The notes below the pieces were generated by a model, which was given only the letters and a program-made list of their open reading frames with translations, had not been told where the DNA came from and searched no databases. A stretch of DNA of 38,638 nt from NCBI GenBank assembly GCA_946535985.1, contig CAMNDY010000016.1, forward strand, positions 1-38,638. Direction: 5' to 3'. Source of the stretch: an uncultured Treponema sp. (lineage in GTDB: Bacteria > Spirochaetota > Spirochaetia > Treponematales > Treponemataceae). A program made the translations under genes and the position numbers. This document shows, one piece after another, positions 7,305-16,203 of this stretch (its first letter is position 1; each line of letters begins with the position of its first letter).

Positions 7305-8786
7305 ATGAAAAAGATTTTTTTAAAAGCTGCCGACTGCGCACTTGACCTTGGTGATGGAAGTGAACGCGGACTTTATGTAAATCAAGATTACATTTTACAA
7401 AAACTCAAAACTGTACACAGGGGAATCAGCCTTATGTACACTTATTATCCTAACGACAAAGAATGGCCTACTCGTGCGAGCAAGATTATAAGAGACAAAC
7501 CGGCAAAGGGAGCGTGGGATTATCCTTATGAAGATTATTTTCCTTATCGTGGCGGAAGAGAGGGACGCCTTGACGATGAGCCTTTTAATTTTATGAATGA
7601 TATCCGCAGGCACGGACAGGATGTTGTTCTCACTCTTACAATTGATCCATTTTTGAAAGAAAAGGATATTATCAAAATTGCTCAGGACCTTCGCCCTTAT
7701 GGAAGGGTTCTTCTTCGTGTAAATCATGAATGCACCGGTGACTGGTTCTGCTATACAAAGCGTGCCTCTTACCAGCAGATTGCCGACTTTTTTGTAATGT
7801 GCTGCAACGTTATGCACAAGCATGCTCCAAATGTAAAGATGATTTTGTGTGCCGGCCTCTACATGGAAAACACAGGCAAGCTCGAAATGGAAGATATTTT
7901 TCTTGAAGCTCACAAGGCTGCTGATATCTGGTCGGGAGACAATTACCTTTCGCTCAACTGGGGATGGCCTTATGTAGTTGCAAAAAAAGGCGGAAACTCT
8001 TTTGCCGATTATGATAACCAGAAAATTTATGAGCGCTTTAAAAAATCAGTTTATCGTCTGCGCGAAATTACAGGTCAGAATAAGCCCATGGTTTTGAGCG
8101 AACTGAATGCCGATGGTGATGTAAACGGTCCTTATGGTCAGGCAGAAAAAATCCGGGATTTTATGGAAAGACTGGAAGCTGATCCTGATAAATGGCTTGA
8201 TGCTTTTACTCTCTACCAGTTCCGCGATGACGGACGCCTTGGTCTTGAAATTACAGATCCTAACAACAGCGAGGTTGGAATTGAACAGCCTGCCCTACAG
8301 ACTTACAAGGAATTTTTACACAAACCTTTCTTTAGCAAAAAATTCAAAATCGGCGAAGAAGTTGAGCTTCCTGTTAAGTTAAGATGGACTAACTCCGAAG
8401 ATGCCGAAGGTATACAAATTGATGTACCTGTAAAAAAGGATCCTCATTATGCCGAATTATACTTTACAAAAGATTTGCTTGAGCAGAATCTGATGATTGA
8501 GTTTGGCGGCTGGTGGTTCTATAAAGCTCCCGGTGTAAAATGCATAGATTTGATGAGCTGGTTCTTTGAACATAAAATTTCTAAGTCAATAAAAATCAAG
8601 ATGAAAATTTTTGCGCCTCCTGCAGACGGTAAAAATCATCCTCTAAATAAAAAAGGATTGTCTGATTTAAGCGTAACAGGAAAGGAACTTTGCAAACTTG
8701 ATGACGGCGACTGGATGAACAACTACTACACACAGATTAAATCTTTGCCAGAGATTCGCATTGAATATAAACCGGTAGCTTTATAA
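7305..8786 (+). CDS. Cytosolic GH26-like glycoside hydrolase (clan GH-A fold)
   Basis: A 493-residue protein without signal peptide. Residues about 20-330 fit a clan GH-A TIM barrel. RVLLRVNHECTGDWFCYT (residues 134-151) gives the acid/base Glu142 after strand 4 in an N-H-E-x-x-G-x-W-F context very like GH26 mannanases, and MVLSELNADG gives the probable nucleophile Glu266 on strand 7. VVLTLTIDPF and IWSGDNYLSLNWGW are other barrel strands. Residues 340-493 form a beta-rich C-terminal domain (WTNSEDAEGIQIDVPVK, FGGWWFYKAPGV) that may help bind substrate. The likely role is cutting mannan- or related oligosaccharides inside the cell, in step with the esterase that follows. GH39 or GH113 are alternatives within the same clan. 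The ATG is used although no ribosome-binding site is seen; a TATAAT lies at 7292-7297, so transcription may begin at or next to the start codon. Confidence 0.72.
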   Translation: MKKIFLKAADCALDLGDGSERGLYVNQDYILQKLKTVHRGISLMYTYYPNDKEWPTRASKIIRDKPAKGAWDYPYEDYFPYRGGREGRLDDEPFNFMNDIRRHGQDVVLTLTIDPFLKEKDIIKIAQDLRPYGRVLLRVNHECTGDWFCYTKRASYQQIADFFVMCCNVMHKHAPNVKMILCAGLYMENTGKLEMEDIFLEAHKAADIWSGDNYLSLNWGWPYVVAKKGGNSFADYDNQKIYERFKKSVYRLREITGQNKPMVLSELNADGDVNGPYGQAEKIRDFMERLEADPDKWLDAFTLYQFRDDGRLGLEITDPNNSEVGIEQPALQTYKEFLHKPFFSKKFKIGEEVELPVKLRWTNSEDAEGIQIDVPVKKDPHYAELYFTKDLLEQNLMIEFGGWWFYKAPGVKCIDLMSWFFEHKISKSIKIKMKIFAPPADGKNHPLNKKGLSDLSVTGKELCKLDDGDWMNNYYTQIKSLPEIRIEYKPVAL

Positions 8787-8791
8787 GCAGC

Positions 8792-8822
8792 GGTCCCTGA
8801 GCTTGTCGAAGGGGTCGAAGGG
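8792..8822 (+). repeat. Palindromic repeat family A, copy 1 (intergenic)
   Basis: Reads GGTCCCTGAGCTTGTCGAAG, then GGGTCGAAGGG. The same sequence occurs inverted at 13298 and in this orientation at 21722. It lies between the GH26-like gene and the esterase, directly upstream of the esterase ribosome-binding site (GGAG at 8829-8832). The core CTTCGACAAGCTCAGGG belongs to a short repeat type that I recall seeing in many unrelated bacterial genomes. Confidence 0.85.
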
Positions 8823-8839
8823 ATTTTTGGAGAAATACT

Positions 8840-9949
8840 ATGAAAGTAAACATAAAGGACCTTAAATGGTATGGACGCAACTTTGATTACAAGGGCGTTA
8901 GATATTTTGATTATTCCTGCAGCGGTTTTGAATTCTGCTTTACAGGAAAAAAAGCTGTTGCAACAATTTTGAGCGACCCTAACAGGCAGAAAAAAACAGA
9001 GCGAGGAATTATAGGAGTTTATGTAACAGAAGTGGCAGATCCTTCAAAATACAAAGGCTCTTCTTTTTGGGAAAGCTTTCCAAGCGGCAAGGATTTTGAA
9101 CCGGTTCGCCTTGAACTTACAAAAGAAGAAAATGAATGTCTTTTGTTTGAAAGCCCTGTTGAAAAAACAGTTGTAATAAAAGTTCTCAAACTGAGTGAAT
9201 GTGCTTTTGGAATGGCAGGGTTGAAGAAGCTGGAGATTACAGGAGAGGTTGTGAAGGGAGCAGCACGAAGCTCACATGCACCCCGTATAGAATTCATTGG
9301 CGACAGTATAACCTGTGGCTACGGAATTGAAGGGGTTTGGGAAAAAGATACTTTCTGCACAGGACAGCAACGACCGGACAAAAGCTATGCCTTTTTGACA
9401 GCCCAGGCCCTTGGTGCAGAATTCCAATTGTGCAGCTGGAGCGGCATAGGAATTATTTCTAATTATACAGACCCTGCAACAGTAATGCTGCCGGAAACAC
9501 AATGGCTCATGCCTGCCTGCTGGCCTTATACAGACAAGAGCGGTCAACTCCGCCTTAAACTTGAACCCGAGGTTTGGGACCAGGCCCGCTTTAGTCCTGA
9601 TATTGTTGTAATAAACCTTGGAACAAATGATACAAGCTGGGTGCGTGGACTTGAAGACAGACGCCTTGCCTATGTTGCAGGCCTTCGCCAGTTAATAGAA
9701 GCCGTTCACCGACGAAGTCCTAAAGCAAAAATCTGCTGCTGTCTTGGAATTATGGGACAGGAGCTTTGCGATTCTGTAAAAGAAGCCTGCAAACTTTTTT
9801 CAAAGGATTTTCCAAGTGTGCCTGTAAAAACTGTTAAGTTTGACTTACAAAAAGAAGCAGACGGTATTGGCGCAGACTGGCACCCGAGTGCAGTTACACA
9901 TAAAAAAGCAGCGAAAAAAATAACGGCGGCACTTAGAGAATGGTGTTAA
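8840..9949 (+). CDS. CE2-type carbohydrate esterase (SGNH hydrolase)
   Basis: A 369-residue esterase with the two-domain layout of carbohydrate esterase family 2. Residues 1-140 are a jelly-roll domain (WYGRNFDYKGVRYFDYSCSG, KLEITGEVV). Residues 147-369 are an SGNH hydrolase: IEFIGDSITCGYG with nucleophile Ser156, GTNDTSW (Asn263), and DWHPS with His348. CE2 enzymes remove acetyl groups from plant mannan or xylan oligomers. There is no signal peptide, so this one acts in the cytosol, where it could deacetylate oligosaccharides for the GH26-like enzyme just upstream. GGAG precedes the ATG at a good distance. The 53-base gap to the hydrolase holds only a short palindromic repeat, so co-transcription is likely. 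Confidence 0.86.
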   Translation: MKVNIKDLKWYGRNFDYKGVRYFDYSCSGFEFCFTGKKAVATILSDPNRQKKTERGIIGVYVTEVADPSKYKGSSFWESFPSGKDFEPVRLELTKEENECLLFESPVEKTVVIKVLKLSECAFGMAGLKKLEITGEVVKGAARSSHAPRIEFIGDSITCGYGIEGVWEKDTFCTGQQRPDKSYAFLTAQALGAEFQLCSWSGIGIISNYTDPATVMLPETQWLMPACWPYTDKSGQLRLKLEPEVWDQARFSPDIVVINLGTNDTSWVRGLEDRRLAYVAGLRQLIEAVHRRSPKAKICCCLGIMGQELCDSVKEACKLFSKDFPSVPVKTVKFDLQKEADGIGADWHPSAVTHKKAAKKITAALREWC

Positions 9950-9953
9950 GAGA

Positions 9954-11240
9954 TTATCGGGTTTGACACGGCAATCTATAAACCTTTGAGCCACGTTCCG
10001 GGGTCCACTTGGCACGACGGGCCGCCGGCAAAGAATCTATTGAATCTTCTTTAAATCCTATTTTCTCAAACCAGTCGGAAGCTTGGGTTGTCATTATGAA
10101 TACCGATTTTGCCCCGCAGGCTTTTGCTTTTTGAACAAGGCTTTCTACAAGCTTAGGGCCAATTCCAATGTGGCTGTAGGCTTCGTCAACTGCAACAGCA
10201 GCAATTTCATACTGACCATCTTCGTAGGTATGAAGCGAAGCACAGGCGCGTACACCACCATCAAAATCATAAACAGAAAAATCTCCCAGTCCCTGAGCAA
10301 CAACTTCTTCTGTACGAGGCAGGAGCTTTCCGCTTTCGACAAAAGGACGCATAATTGCAAGAACGCTTGGAATATCATTCTGCTGCATTGGTCTGATTTT
10401 TCCGTAGTTGTTTGTATAAATCATTGTACCCGAACCAAGGTCGCTGAAAATTTCGGTAAGCAAGACTCCGTCAAGATTTCCATCAAGAAGGTGCGAACGG
10501 TTTACTCCATTAAGGCAGGCTGTCCTGCAAAGTTCAAGAAGACTCTTTATCTGCTGACTATCATCAAGCTTTGAAATATAATCATCAAGCTCATCGATAT
10601 TCATTGCAGGAATAACTTCTCCATCCTTTAAAATTGGAGCGGACTGACCCATTACAAAAAAGAGCTTATCTGCCTTTAATTCAACTGCAACCTGCTGGGC
10701 AAGAACTGCAGAAGAAATGTTGTAAGGCTTACCTGTTGAGCTCCAGCCTATGCAAGGAAATATTGGAATAAAACCATCGTTTAAAACGGTATTTAAAGAA
10801 GCTGTATCAAGTTTGTCTATTTCTCCTGCGGCACCAAAATCAAATCCCTTTATTACACCTTTTGAGCGGGAGCGGACCCAGTTGCCAATTACTGCAGTGA
10901 TATTATTTGCTGCAAGATTTGTCATTACTGTGTTAGTTACATCAAAGGCGGCCATTTTTACAAGAGGCATTGCCTTTTCATCGGTTATGCGGATATTGTC
11001 TTTGTAGGTCCAGCTGATATTTGCACTTGAAAGAACTTCGTCAATTCGTGCACGCGCTCCGGGAATAATTACAACCTTGAGGCCAGCAGCGTGTAAAAGT
11101 GCAATGTCGCGTATATGTGAAGAAAAAAGCGGTGAGCTGATGGTTTTGTCATCAAGGTAAATTACAATGAGAGCGGAGTTGAATTTTTTTAGATAGCGGA
11201 TTACGTCGCGAACGTTCTCCGCCTTTTTGGAAATTGTCAT
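9954..11240 (-). CDS. argA: N-acetylglutamate synthase (amino-acid kinase fold + GNAT)
   Basis: Makes N-acetyl-L-glutamate from acetyl-CoA and glutamate, the first step of arginine synthesis. It has 428 residues from the chosen start. Residues 1-280 form an amino-acid-kinase-like domain (SALIVIYLDDKTISSPLFSS, LKVVIIPGARARI, GWSSTGKPYNISS), the regulatory arginine-binding half in this family. Residues 290-428 form the GNAT half (GKIRPMQQNDIPSVLAIMRP, YEIAAVAVDEAYSHIGIGPKLV, WFEKIGFKEDS). This two-domain layout is that of ArgA. The start at 11238-11240 (MTISKKAENV) is preferred because family alignment would begin here and a TATAAT ends six bases before it, suggesting a leaderless message. An in-frame ATG at 11276, four bases after the stop of the upstream gene, is the alternative. 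It is convergent with the CE2 gene (four-base gap). Confidence 0.9.
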   Translation of the reverse strand: MTISKKAENVRDVIRYLKKFNSALIVIYLDDKTISSPLFSSHIRDIALLHAAGLKVVIIPGARARIDEVLSSANISWTYKDNIRITDEKAMPLVKMAAFDVTNTVMTNLAANNITAVIGNWVRSRSKGVIKGFDFGAAGEIDKLDTASLNTVLNDGFIPIFPCIGWSSTGKPYNISSAVLAQQVAVELKADKLFFVMGQSAPILKDGEVIPAMNIDELDDYISKLDDSQQIKSLLELCRTACLNGVNRSHLLDGNLDGVLLTEIFSDLGSGTMIYTNNYGKIRPMQQNDIPSVLAIMRPFVESGKLLPRTEEVVAQGLGDFSVYDFDGGVRACASLHTYEDGQYEIAAVAVDEAYSHIGIGPKLVESLVQKAKACGAKSVFIMTTQASDWFEKIGFKEDSIDSLPAARRAKWTPERGSKVYRLPCQTR

Positions 11241-11246
11241 AAGGTG

Positions 11247-11276
11247 ATTATAACAAATTTTATAGGGTAAAGTCAT
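11247..11276 (-). promoter_or_regulatory. Possible promoter of argA
   Basis: On the minus strand ATGACT (11271-11276), an 18-base spacer and TATAAT (11247-11252). The expected start point falls on or next to the A of the argA ATG at 11240. The -10 is perfect and the -35 has four of six bases. In this AT-rich DNA a chance TATAAT is possible. Confidence 0.4.
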
Positions 11277-11279
11277 TAT

Positions 11280-12404
11280 CTATCTTTTATTCACCTTAAG
11301 CCAGTTCCAGAACTCGGGGTCTTCCTGGCCGACGCGCCAGAAGCCGATTTTTTGGATGCCGGCATTTTTGTACATGCGCAGTAAGGTTATGTCGGAATAG
11401 GCGTCGTTGAAGTAGCCGGTTACGTCTACCTGGGTTGTGTACTGAACTTTTGGGATGTCGTTTTCGTAAGTGATTTCTTCAACACCGGCAGCGACCATCA
11501 TTCTATTCAGGCGCGAAAAATAGTAGGCACCGGATGTGGCCTGTTCTGCCCAGAAGCGTCCGTAGAAAGGAATGCCCATTACAAGCTTTTTTTCGGGGAT
11601 TGATTTTTGAGCGTATTCCAAAACCTTTTTACACCAGTCAACAGAAGCAATTGGTCCCGGCTTACTTGTGCTCCAGTGTTCATCGTAGGCCATTACAAAA
11701 ACACGGTCGCTGTAATTGGCAATATCGGTATATGGATAAACATCTTCGGAAAGCCTTTTAAAACGGGCAGGTACGCAAACTGTAAACCATTTATTCTGAC
11801 CAAGCATATATCTGAGGTCGGCCAGGAAAGTAAGAAAATGCTTGCGGTCACGAACCGGTATAAGTTCAAAATCAATCTGAACTCCATCAAAAGGAATTGC
11901 GGCTTTTACAATCTGTTTAAGAAGATTTTTGCGTACCCCATATTCCGGATTTATAACAAAATGACTCAAGGATCGGCTGTCGCAGGTAATTACAAGATGG
12001 CAGCGGGCATTTCCTGTTTTGAGTTTTGTACGGTTAGGAATTGCAGAAAGCTCGCCATAGCAGTTGATCTCTGCAGAAAAATAGCAGACATCAGTTATCG
12101 GAAGGCTTGCATCATATTCATCTTCCCTACCCTGACTCACATAACCCCAGGTTTCGCTAAATGAAACAGGCTTACCTTCTACAGGACGCAGACTATAAAG
12201 TTGAACAGGCTCTTTTACAGGTTCAGTCTCCCCTTCCACAGTATCAAGACTTTCTACAATTGTTTCTGGAGATATTTCTTCTGTAATTTCCATCAAAGGT
12301 TCAGAAATCTGGGTATCTGATTTTCCTTTTGCCAGAGCTTGTAATGTACAAACATTAAGTATGATAAACACGCCGATAAGACGCTTAAATAATTTTCTAG
12401 TCAT
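11280..12404 (-). CDS. Exported GH18-type glycoside hydrolase (YaaH/chitinase-like)
   Basis: A 374-residue secreted protein. The signal peptide is MTRKLFKRLIGVFIILNVCT with cleavage near ALA-KGK. An acidic Pro/Glu linker of about 60 residues follows, then a GH18 barrel. FDGVQIDFELIP contains the DGxxxDxE catalytic motif with the acid at Glu180, and RVFVMAYDEHW, KKLVMGIPFYGRFW and KIGFWRVGQED supply strands 6-8. The architecture resembles spore and cell-wall GH18 proteins that act on N-acetylglucosamine-containing glycans. A spirochaete may use it in peptidoglycan turnover or on chitin. The start at 12404 is chosen because it gives the signal peptide directly; longer forms would put 31 charged residues before it. 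No clear ribosome-binding site is present. argA follows on the same strand. Confidence 0.82.
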   Translation of the reverse strand: MTRKLFKRLIGVFIILNVCTLQALAKGKSDTQISEPLMEITEEISPETIVESLDTVEGETEPVKEPVQLYSLRPVEGKPVSFSETWGYVSQGREDEYDASLPITDVCYFSAEINCYGELSAIPNRTKLKTGNARCHLVITCDSRSLSHFVINPEYGVRKNLLKQIVKAAIPFDGVQIDFELIPVRDRKHFLTFLADLRYMLGQNKWFTVCVPARFKRLSEDVYPYTDIANYSDRVFVMAYDEHWSTSKPGPIASVDWCKKVLEYAQKSIPEKKLVMGIPFYGRFWAEQATSGAYYFSRLNRMMVAAGVEEITYENDIPKVQYTTQVDVTGYFNDAYSDITLLRMYKNAGIQKIGFWRVGQEDPEFWNWLKVNKR

Positions 12405-12422
12405 GCTTATATTATCGGATTT

Positions 12423-12451
12423 AATATACCCGTCTTGACCCTTGTGTCCAA
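12423..12451 (-). promoter_or_regulatory. Promoter of the GH18-type gene
   Basis: On the minus strand TTGGAC (12446-12451), 17 bases, TATATT (12423-12428). It overlaps the forward promoter at 12435-12462, so RNA polymerase could occupy only one of them at a time. Confidence 0.45.
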
Positions 12452-12462
12452 AATGATACAAT
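12435..12462 (+). promoter_or_regulatory. Promoter of the ModF-like gene
   Basis: TTGACC (12435-12440), 16 bases, TACAAT (12457-12462). Transcription would start near 12469, just before AAGGAA (12471-12476), the ribosome-binding site of the gene at 12482. Confidence 0.6.
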
Positions 12463-12481
12463 AAATCTTCAAGGAATTTAT

Positions 12482-14059
12482 ATGGCAAAAAGCGCACTTA
12501 TTACAATTCAAAACTGCAGAATTGAAAATTCTAGAAATACTCTTGTTCCAAACATTAGCTGGACAATGAATGAAGGTGAAAACTGGCTTGTAATTGGCCC
12601 AAACGGAGGCGGCAAGGCTGATTTTTTGAATGCGCTTGCGGGAATGCCAGGCATTAAAATTACTCCAAATGCCGGAGACCTAATGTCTTTATATTCGAAT
12701 ACCTTTGGCAGCTCTACAGAAATTGTTTCGCTTGAAAGAGCGGCCCGCATTATTCAGGAAGAACGAGATAACGATGAAAGTGATTATATAGAAGGTGGCG
12801 TAGATATTGGCCGCACTGCCAGAATGTTTATTGCCCAGGCTCTTTGGGAGGACTGCAAAAAGGGAAATCCTCTGCCACCCCAGGCATATGAAATTGATAA
12901 CCGCCCCGAAATTGAACTTACAGGAATTAAAAAGATTCTGGACCGGGGACTTAAGTATCTTTCTACGGGAGAAATCCGCAGAACACTTTTGGCTCGAGCC
13001 CTCATGAGTGGAAAAAAGCTGCTGATTCTTTCTGATCCTTTTGCAGGACTAGATGCCAAGAGCAGAAAAATTATTTTTGATTTTATTGCTCAGGGTCCAC
13101 AGAATCAGGCTCTTATTCTTGGAATGGAGCGATGGCACGAGATTCCTGATACTATAACTCATGTAATTGAGTTTGCAAATAAAGAAATATCTTTCTGCGG
13201 ACCACGTGCTGATTATGAAAAGAAATTAGCCTCCAGAGAAAATCAGCTTGCAATGACAGAGGAAGAGGAAAAGGCATTTAAAGAATTGTTTGGAGAGCCC
13301 CTTCGACCCCTTCGACAAGCTCAGGGACCACAGGGACTGGAGGCACAGGAAGAATCTGAGACCCCTCTTGTTCAAATGACAAATGTAAATGTTTCCTGGA
13401 GCGAAAATCATGTTTTGCGAGACCTAAGCTGGACTGTAAACAAAGGAGAGCATTGGCTCATACAAGGTCCAAACGGCAGCGGAAAAACAACCCTCCTTGA
13501 GCTTATTACCGGCGACAACATGCAGGTTTTCTGTAACGACGTAAAACTCTTTGGAAAAAAACGCGGCTCGGGCGAAACAATCTGGGATATAAAAAAACGT
13601 CTTGGAATTGTTTCTTACCGCCTGCACGTAGAATACAGAATGCTTGGAGGCACAAGCCTTTTAAATGTAATAATTTCGGGCTTCCGCGACTCAATAGGCC
13701 TTTACGAAGCAGCAAAAGATTCGGAAATTGCACTTGCAAAAAAATGGCTTGCCCTTGGAGGTTTTGGCGGCCGCGAAAATGAATCCTTTGGAAACATAAG
13801 CTACGGCGAACAACGTGCAATCCTCATTTTAAGATCAGCAGTAAAATCACCGGAGCTTCTTATTCTGGACGAGCCTTGCCATGGCCTGGATGAAAATTTC
13901 CGTACAAAAATCCTTCATCTTATGGAACTAATTGGCCAAGGAGGCACAACGACAATGCTTCATGTAACCCACGACCCTTCAGAAATCCTCAAGTGCGAAA
14001 GACATGTTTTACAGTTATGCCCCGATTCTGAGCCTATGTATTCCATAAAGAATTTGTAA
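12482..14059 (+). CDS. modF: ModF-like tandem ABC ATPase
   Basis: A 525-residue soluble protein with two ABC nucleotide-binding domains and no membrane helices. It fits the ModF/PhrA family, whose members are linked to molybdate genes in E. coli but whose role is unclear. The C-terminal domain is intact: GPNGSGKTT at 329-337, the family-specific [17 protein letters not shown], signature SYGEQ and [12 protein letters not shown]. The N-terminal domain keeps its signature LSTGE (160-164), but Walker A is GPNGGGKAD (Ala46 in place of Ser/Thr) and Walker B reads [12 protein letters not shown], with Ser184-Asp185 where Asp-Glu is expected. Domain 1 may therefore bind but hardly hydrolyse ATP. Residues 273-285 of the linker ([13 protein letters not shown]) are encoded by a palindromic repeat. 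No modABC genes are nearby. Confidence 0.85.
   Translation: MAKSALITIQNCRIENSRNTLVPNISWTMNEGENWLVIGPNGGGKADFLNALAGMPGIKITPNAGDLMSLYSNTFGSSTEIVSLERAARIIQEERDNDESDYIEGGVDIGRTARMFIAQALWEDCKKGNPLPPQAYEIDNRPEIELTGIKKILDRGLKYLSTGEIRRTLLARALMSGKKLLILSDPFAGLDAKSRKIIFDFIAQGPQNQALILGMERWHEIPDTITHVIEFANKEISFCGPRADYEKKLASRENQLAMTEEEEKAFKELFGEPLRPLRQAQGPQGLEAQEESETPLVQMTNVNVSWSENHVLRDLSWTVNKGEHWLIQGPNGSGKTTLLELITGDNMQVFCNDVKLFGKKRGSGETIWDIKKRLGIVSYRLHVEYRMLGGTSLLNVIISGFRDSIGLYEAAKDSEIALAKKWLALGGFGGRENESFGNISYGEQRAILILRSAVKSPELLILDEPCHGLDENFRTKILHLMELIGQGGTTTMLHVTHDPSEILKCERHVLQLCPDSEPMYSIKNL
13298..13337 (-). repeat. Palindromic repeat family A, copy 2 (inside the ModF-like gene)
   Basis: Contains CCCTTCGACCCCTTCGACAA, then GCTCAGGGACC, the reverse complement of copy 1, with a further ACAGGGAC shared with copy 3. 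It lies in frame in the linker between the two ATPase domains, read as [10 protein letters not shown], and does not break the gene. Confidence 0.85.
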
Positions 14060-14127
14060 ATTTCTTCATACTGCTTTATAATATAATTTACTATATAATT
14101 GTGCAAAAAAATGACTCAGGAGTGTTT

Positions 14128-16197
14128 ATGCATAGTATAAAAGGTAAATTAATAATATTAACTGTATCAATAGTTCTTATTGGTATTATAACAACAGGTG
14201 CTTTATCATACATTTTTGCAGAAAAAGCATTAAGTGAATCTTCACGTAACGGATTCGAAAGCCTTTCAAATGATGTTACTCATCAAATTGATGAACTGAA
14301 CAAAAAAGAATTTATGCTCTTAAATTCTATTGCAGAAATGCCTTTTGCCCGTGATCCGGAAGTTTCTCTTGAAGAAAAAAACCGACAGATGGCTGATGTT
14401 GTAAATATGGACACAGATAAATATGAAAACTGTGCCTTTTATGATGACCAGGGCTTTACTTATATTCGTTCAACAGGTCAAAAGCTTAATCTTGCTGCCG
14501 GACGTGCTTATTTTGAACAGGCAATGAATGGTAAAAATTACGTTGCAGACCCGGCTTTTTCTCCTGTAATTAATGCAGTTCTTATGTTTTATGCAGTTCC
14601 TGTTTATAACTACACAGGAAGAATCCATGGGGTTGCAGTTTCTGTAATCAAAGGAAATCGACTTTCAAATATTGTTTCGGGTATTTCAATCGGCGGTTCA
14701 TACCATCCTTTTGTTGTAAGCAAAACTACAGGTGAAGTAATTGGTGTTGCAGATGAAGCCAATATCGATTTGGAAAATAACATTGCCTTAAAAGAAACTA
14801 TTCAAAAAGCAATAGACGGTTTTGACGACATAATGGAATATGACGACACAATCACAGGCCAGAAAATGTCTTTCTTAGCAAGGGAAATTCCTTCAAAACC
14901 AGAATGGCTTGTTGTTTGTTCTTTACCTTATGATTATTATTTTGGCGGACTTAAAAAGATTCAAAAGGTTAATATTCTCATCATCTTAATTGCCTTTCTT
15001 GTTGTTTTCCTTTCGCTTTTCATTGCACTTACCCGCTTTCTTAAGCCTCTTCTTGAACTTACAAATTCAATTACAGAACTTGCAAGCGACAGTGCCGACC
15101 TTACTCAAAAAATTGAAGTTCGTCATAAGGACGAAATTGGTCAGGTAGTAAAAGGCTTTAACCTGTTTACAGAAAAGCTCCGCAACATTATTAAAGATAT
15201 TAAAACTTCGCAGGAAACTCTGGATACTGTGAGCGTTGACATGAGCCATTCTGCAAGCGATACATCAGACATCATGGCAAAGATTTCTACAAGTATTGAT
15301 GAGCTTCACACTCAGCTTGGAGAACAGGCTTGTACTGTAGCCGAAACAGTATTTAAGGTAAACGAAGTTTCTTCAAATATTTCTTCGCTTGATGATTTGA
15401 TTACTGTTCAGGTAAACGAAGTAACACAGGCTTCTTCTACTGTAGAAGAAATGGTAAGCAATATTGCCTCTGTAAACAGAATTGTAGACCGCATGGCTTC
15501 TTCTTTCAACAACCTCGAAAGTAATGTTCGTAACGGTTCCGAAAAGCAGGTTATGGTTAATGATAAGATTATTAAGATTCAGGATGAATCTGAAATGCTT
15601 GAAGAAGCCAACGCTGTTATTCAGGGAATTGCCGAACAGACCAACCTTCTTGCTATGAATGCGGCTATTGAAGCTGCACACGCTGGCGAAGCCGGAAAAG
15701 GATTCTCTGTAGTTGCCGACGAAATCCGTAAGCTTTCTGAAGATTCTTCTGAACAGTCTCAAAAAATTGGTGAACAGCTTACAAAAATCCGCGAGTCTAT
15801 TTCTAGTGTAACAGTAGCCTCCGGAGAATCTCTTGAATCCTTTAATAGGCTTTCAAACATGATTACCGAAACCGACTCTCTTGTGCGCCAGATTAAAGAT
15901 TCCATGAATGAACAGAACGAAGGTTCTAAGATAATTAATGAATCGCTGCAGACCTTGAATGACAATACGCGAAACGTTAGAGCTTCAAGTAATGTTATGA
16001 CAGAAAGCAACAAACTGGTTATGGATAAGATTCACCTTCTTGAATCTGTTACCGAGACAATGGCTAACAACATGAACGGTGTTGCAGAAGATTCTAAGAA
16101 GATTGCAGAAGCAGGAATTATACTTTCGGACAATTCCCGCAACGTACGCAACAGTGTTTCTAAGATTAGTTCTCAAATTAAACAGTTTAAGGTATAA
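14128..16197 (+). CDS. Methyl-accepting chemotaxis protein with periplasmic dCache-type sensor
   Basis: A 689-residue chemoreceptor. Transmembrane helix 1 is at about 8-30 ([20 protein letters not shown]), a periplasmic region of about 245 residues has dCache features ([56 protein letters not shown]), and helix 2 is at about 283-305. A HAMP domain follows, then a long coiled coil with the signalling tip [13 protein letters not shown] near residues 508-520. It senses a small molecule and controls CheA. The start at 14128 is chosen for the AGGAG five to six bases upstream; a GTG 27 bases earlier is less likely. No CheW-docking pentapeptide is seen at the C-terminus (ends IKQFKV). It is convergent with a second chemoreceptor, six bases apart. 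Confidence 0.93.
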   Translation: MHSIKGKLIILTVSIVLIGIITTGALSYIFAEKALSESSRNGFESLSNDVTHQIDELNKKEFMLLNSIAEMPFARDPEVSLEEKNRQMADVVNMDTDKYENCAFYDDQGFTYIRSTGQKLNLAAGRAYFEQAMNGKNYVADPAFSPVINAVLMFYAVPVYNYTGRIHGVAVSVIKGNRLSNIVSGISIGGSYHPFVVSKTTGEVIGVADEANIDLENNIALKETIQKAIDGFDDIMEYDDTITGQKMSFLAREIPSKPEWLVVCSLPYDYYFGGLKKIQKVNILIILIAFLVVFLSLFIALTRFLKPLLELTNSITELASDSADLTQKIEVRHKDEIGQVVKGFNLFTEKLRNIIKDIKTSQETLDTVSVDMSHSASDTSDIMAKISTSIDELHTQLGEQACTVAETVFKVNEVSSNISSLDDLITVQVNEVTQASSTVEEMVSNIASVNRIVDRMASSFNNLESNVRNGSEKQVMVNDKIIKIQDESEMLEEANAVIQGIAEQTNLLAMNAAIEAAHAGEAGKGFSVVADEIRKLSEDSSEQSQKIGEQLTKIRESISSVTVASGESLESFNRLSNMITETDSLVRQIKDSMNEQNEGSKIINESLQTLNDNTRNVRASSNVMTESNKLVMDKIHLLESVTETMANNMNGVAEDSKKIAEAGIILSDNSRNVRNSVSKISSQIKQFKV

Positions 16198-16203
16198 ATC
16201 CTG

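Noticed and set aside
10083..10574. 163-codon open frame antisense to argA
   Set aside because: argA is well supported on the other strand; the frame has no start signal and no recognisable motif.
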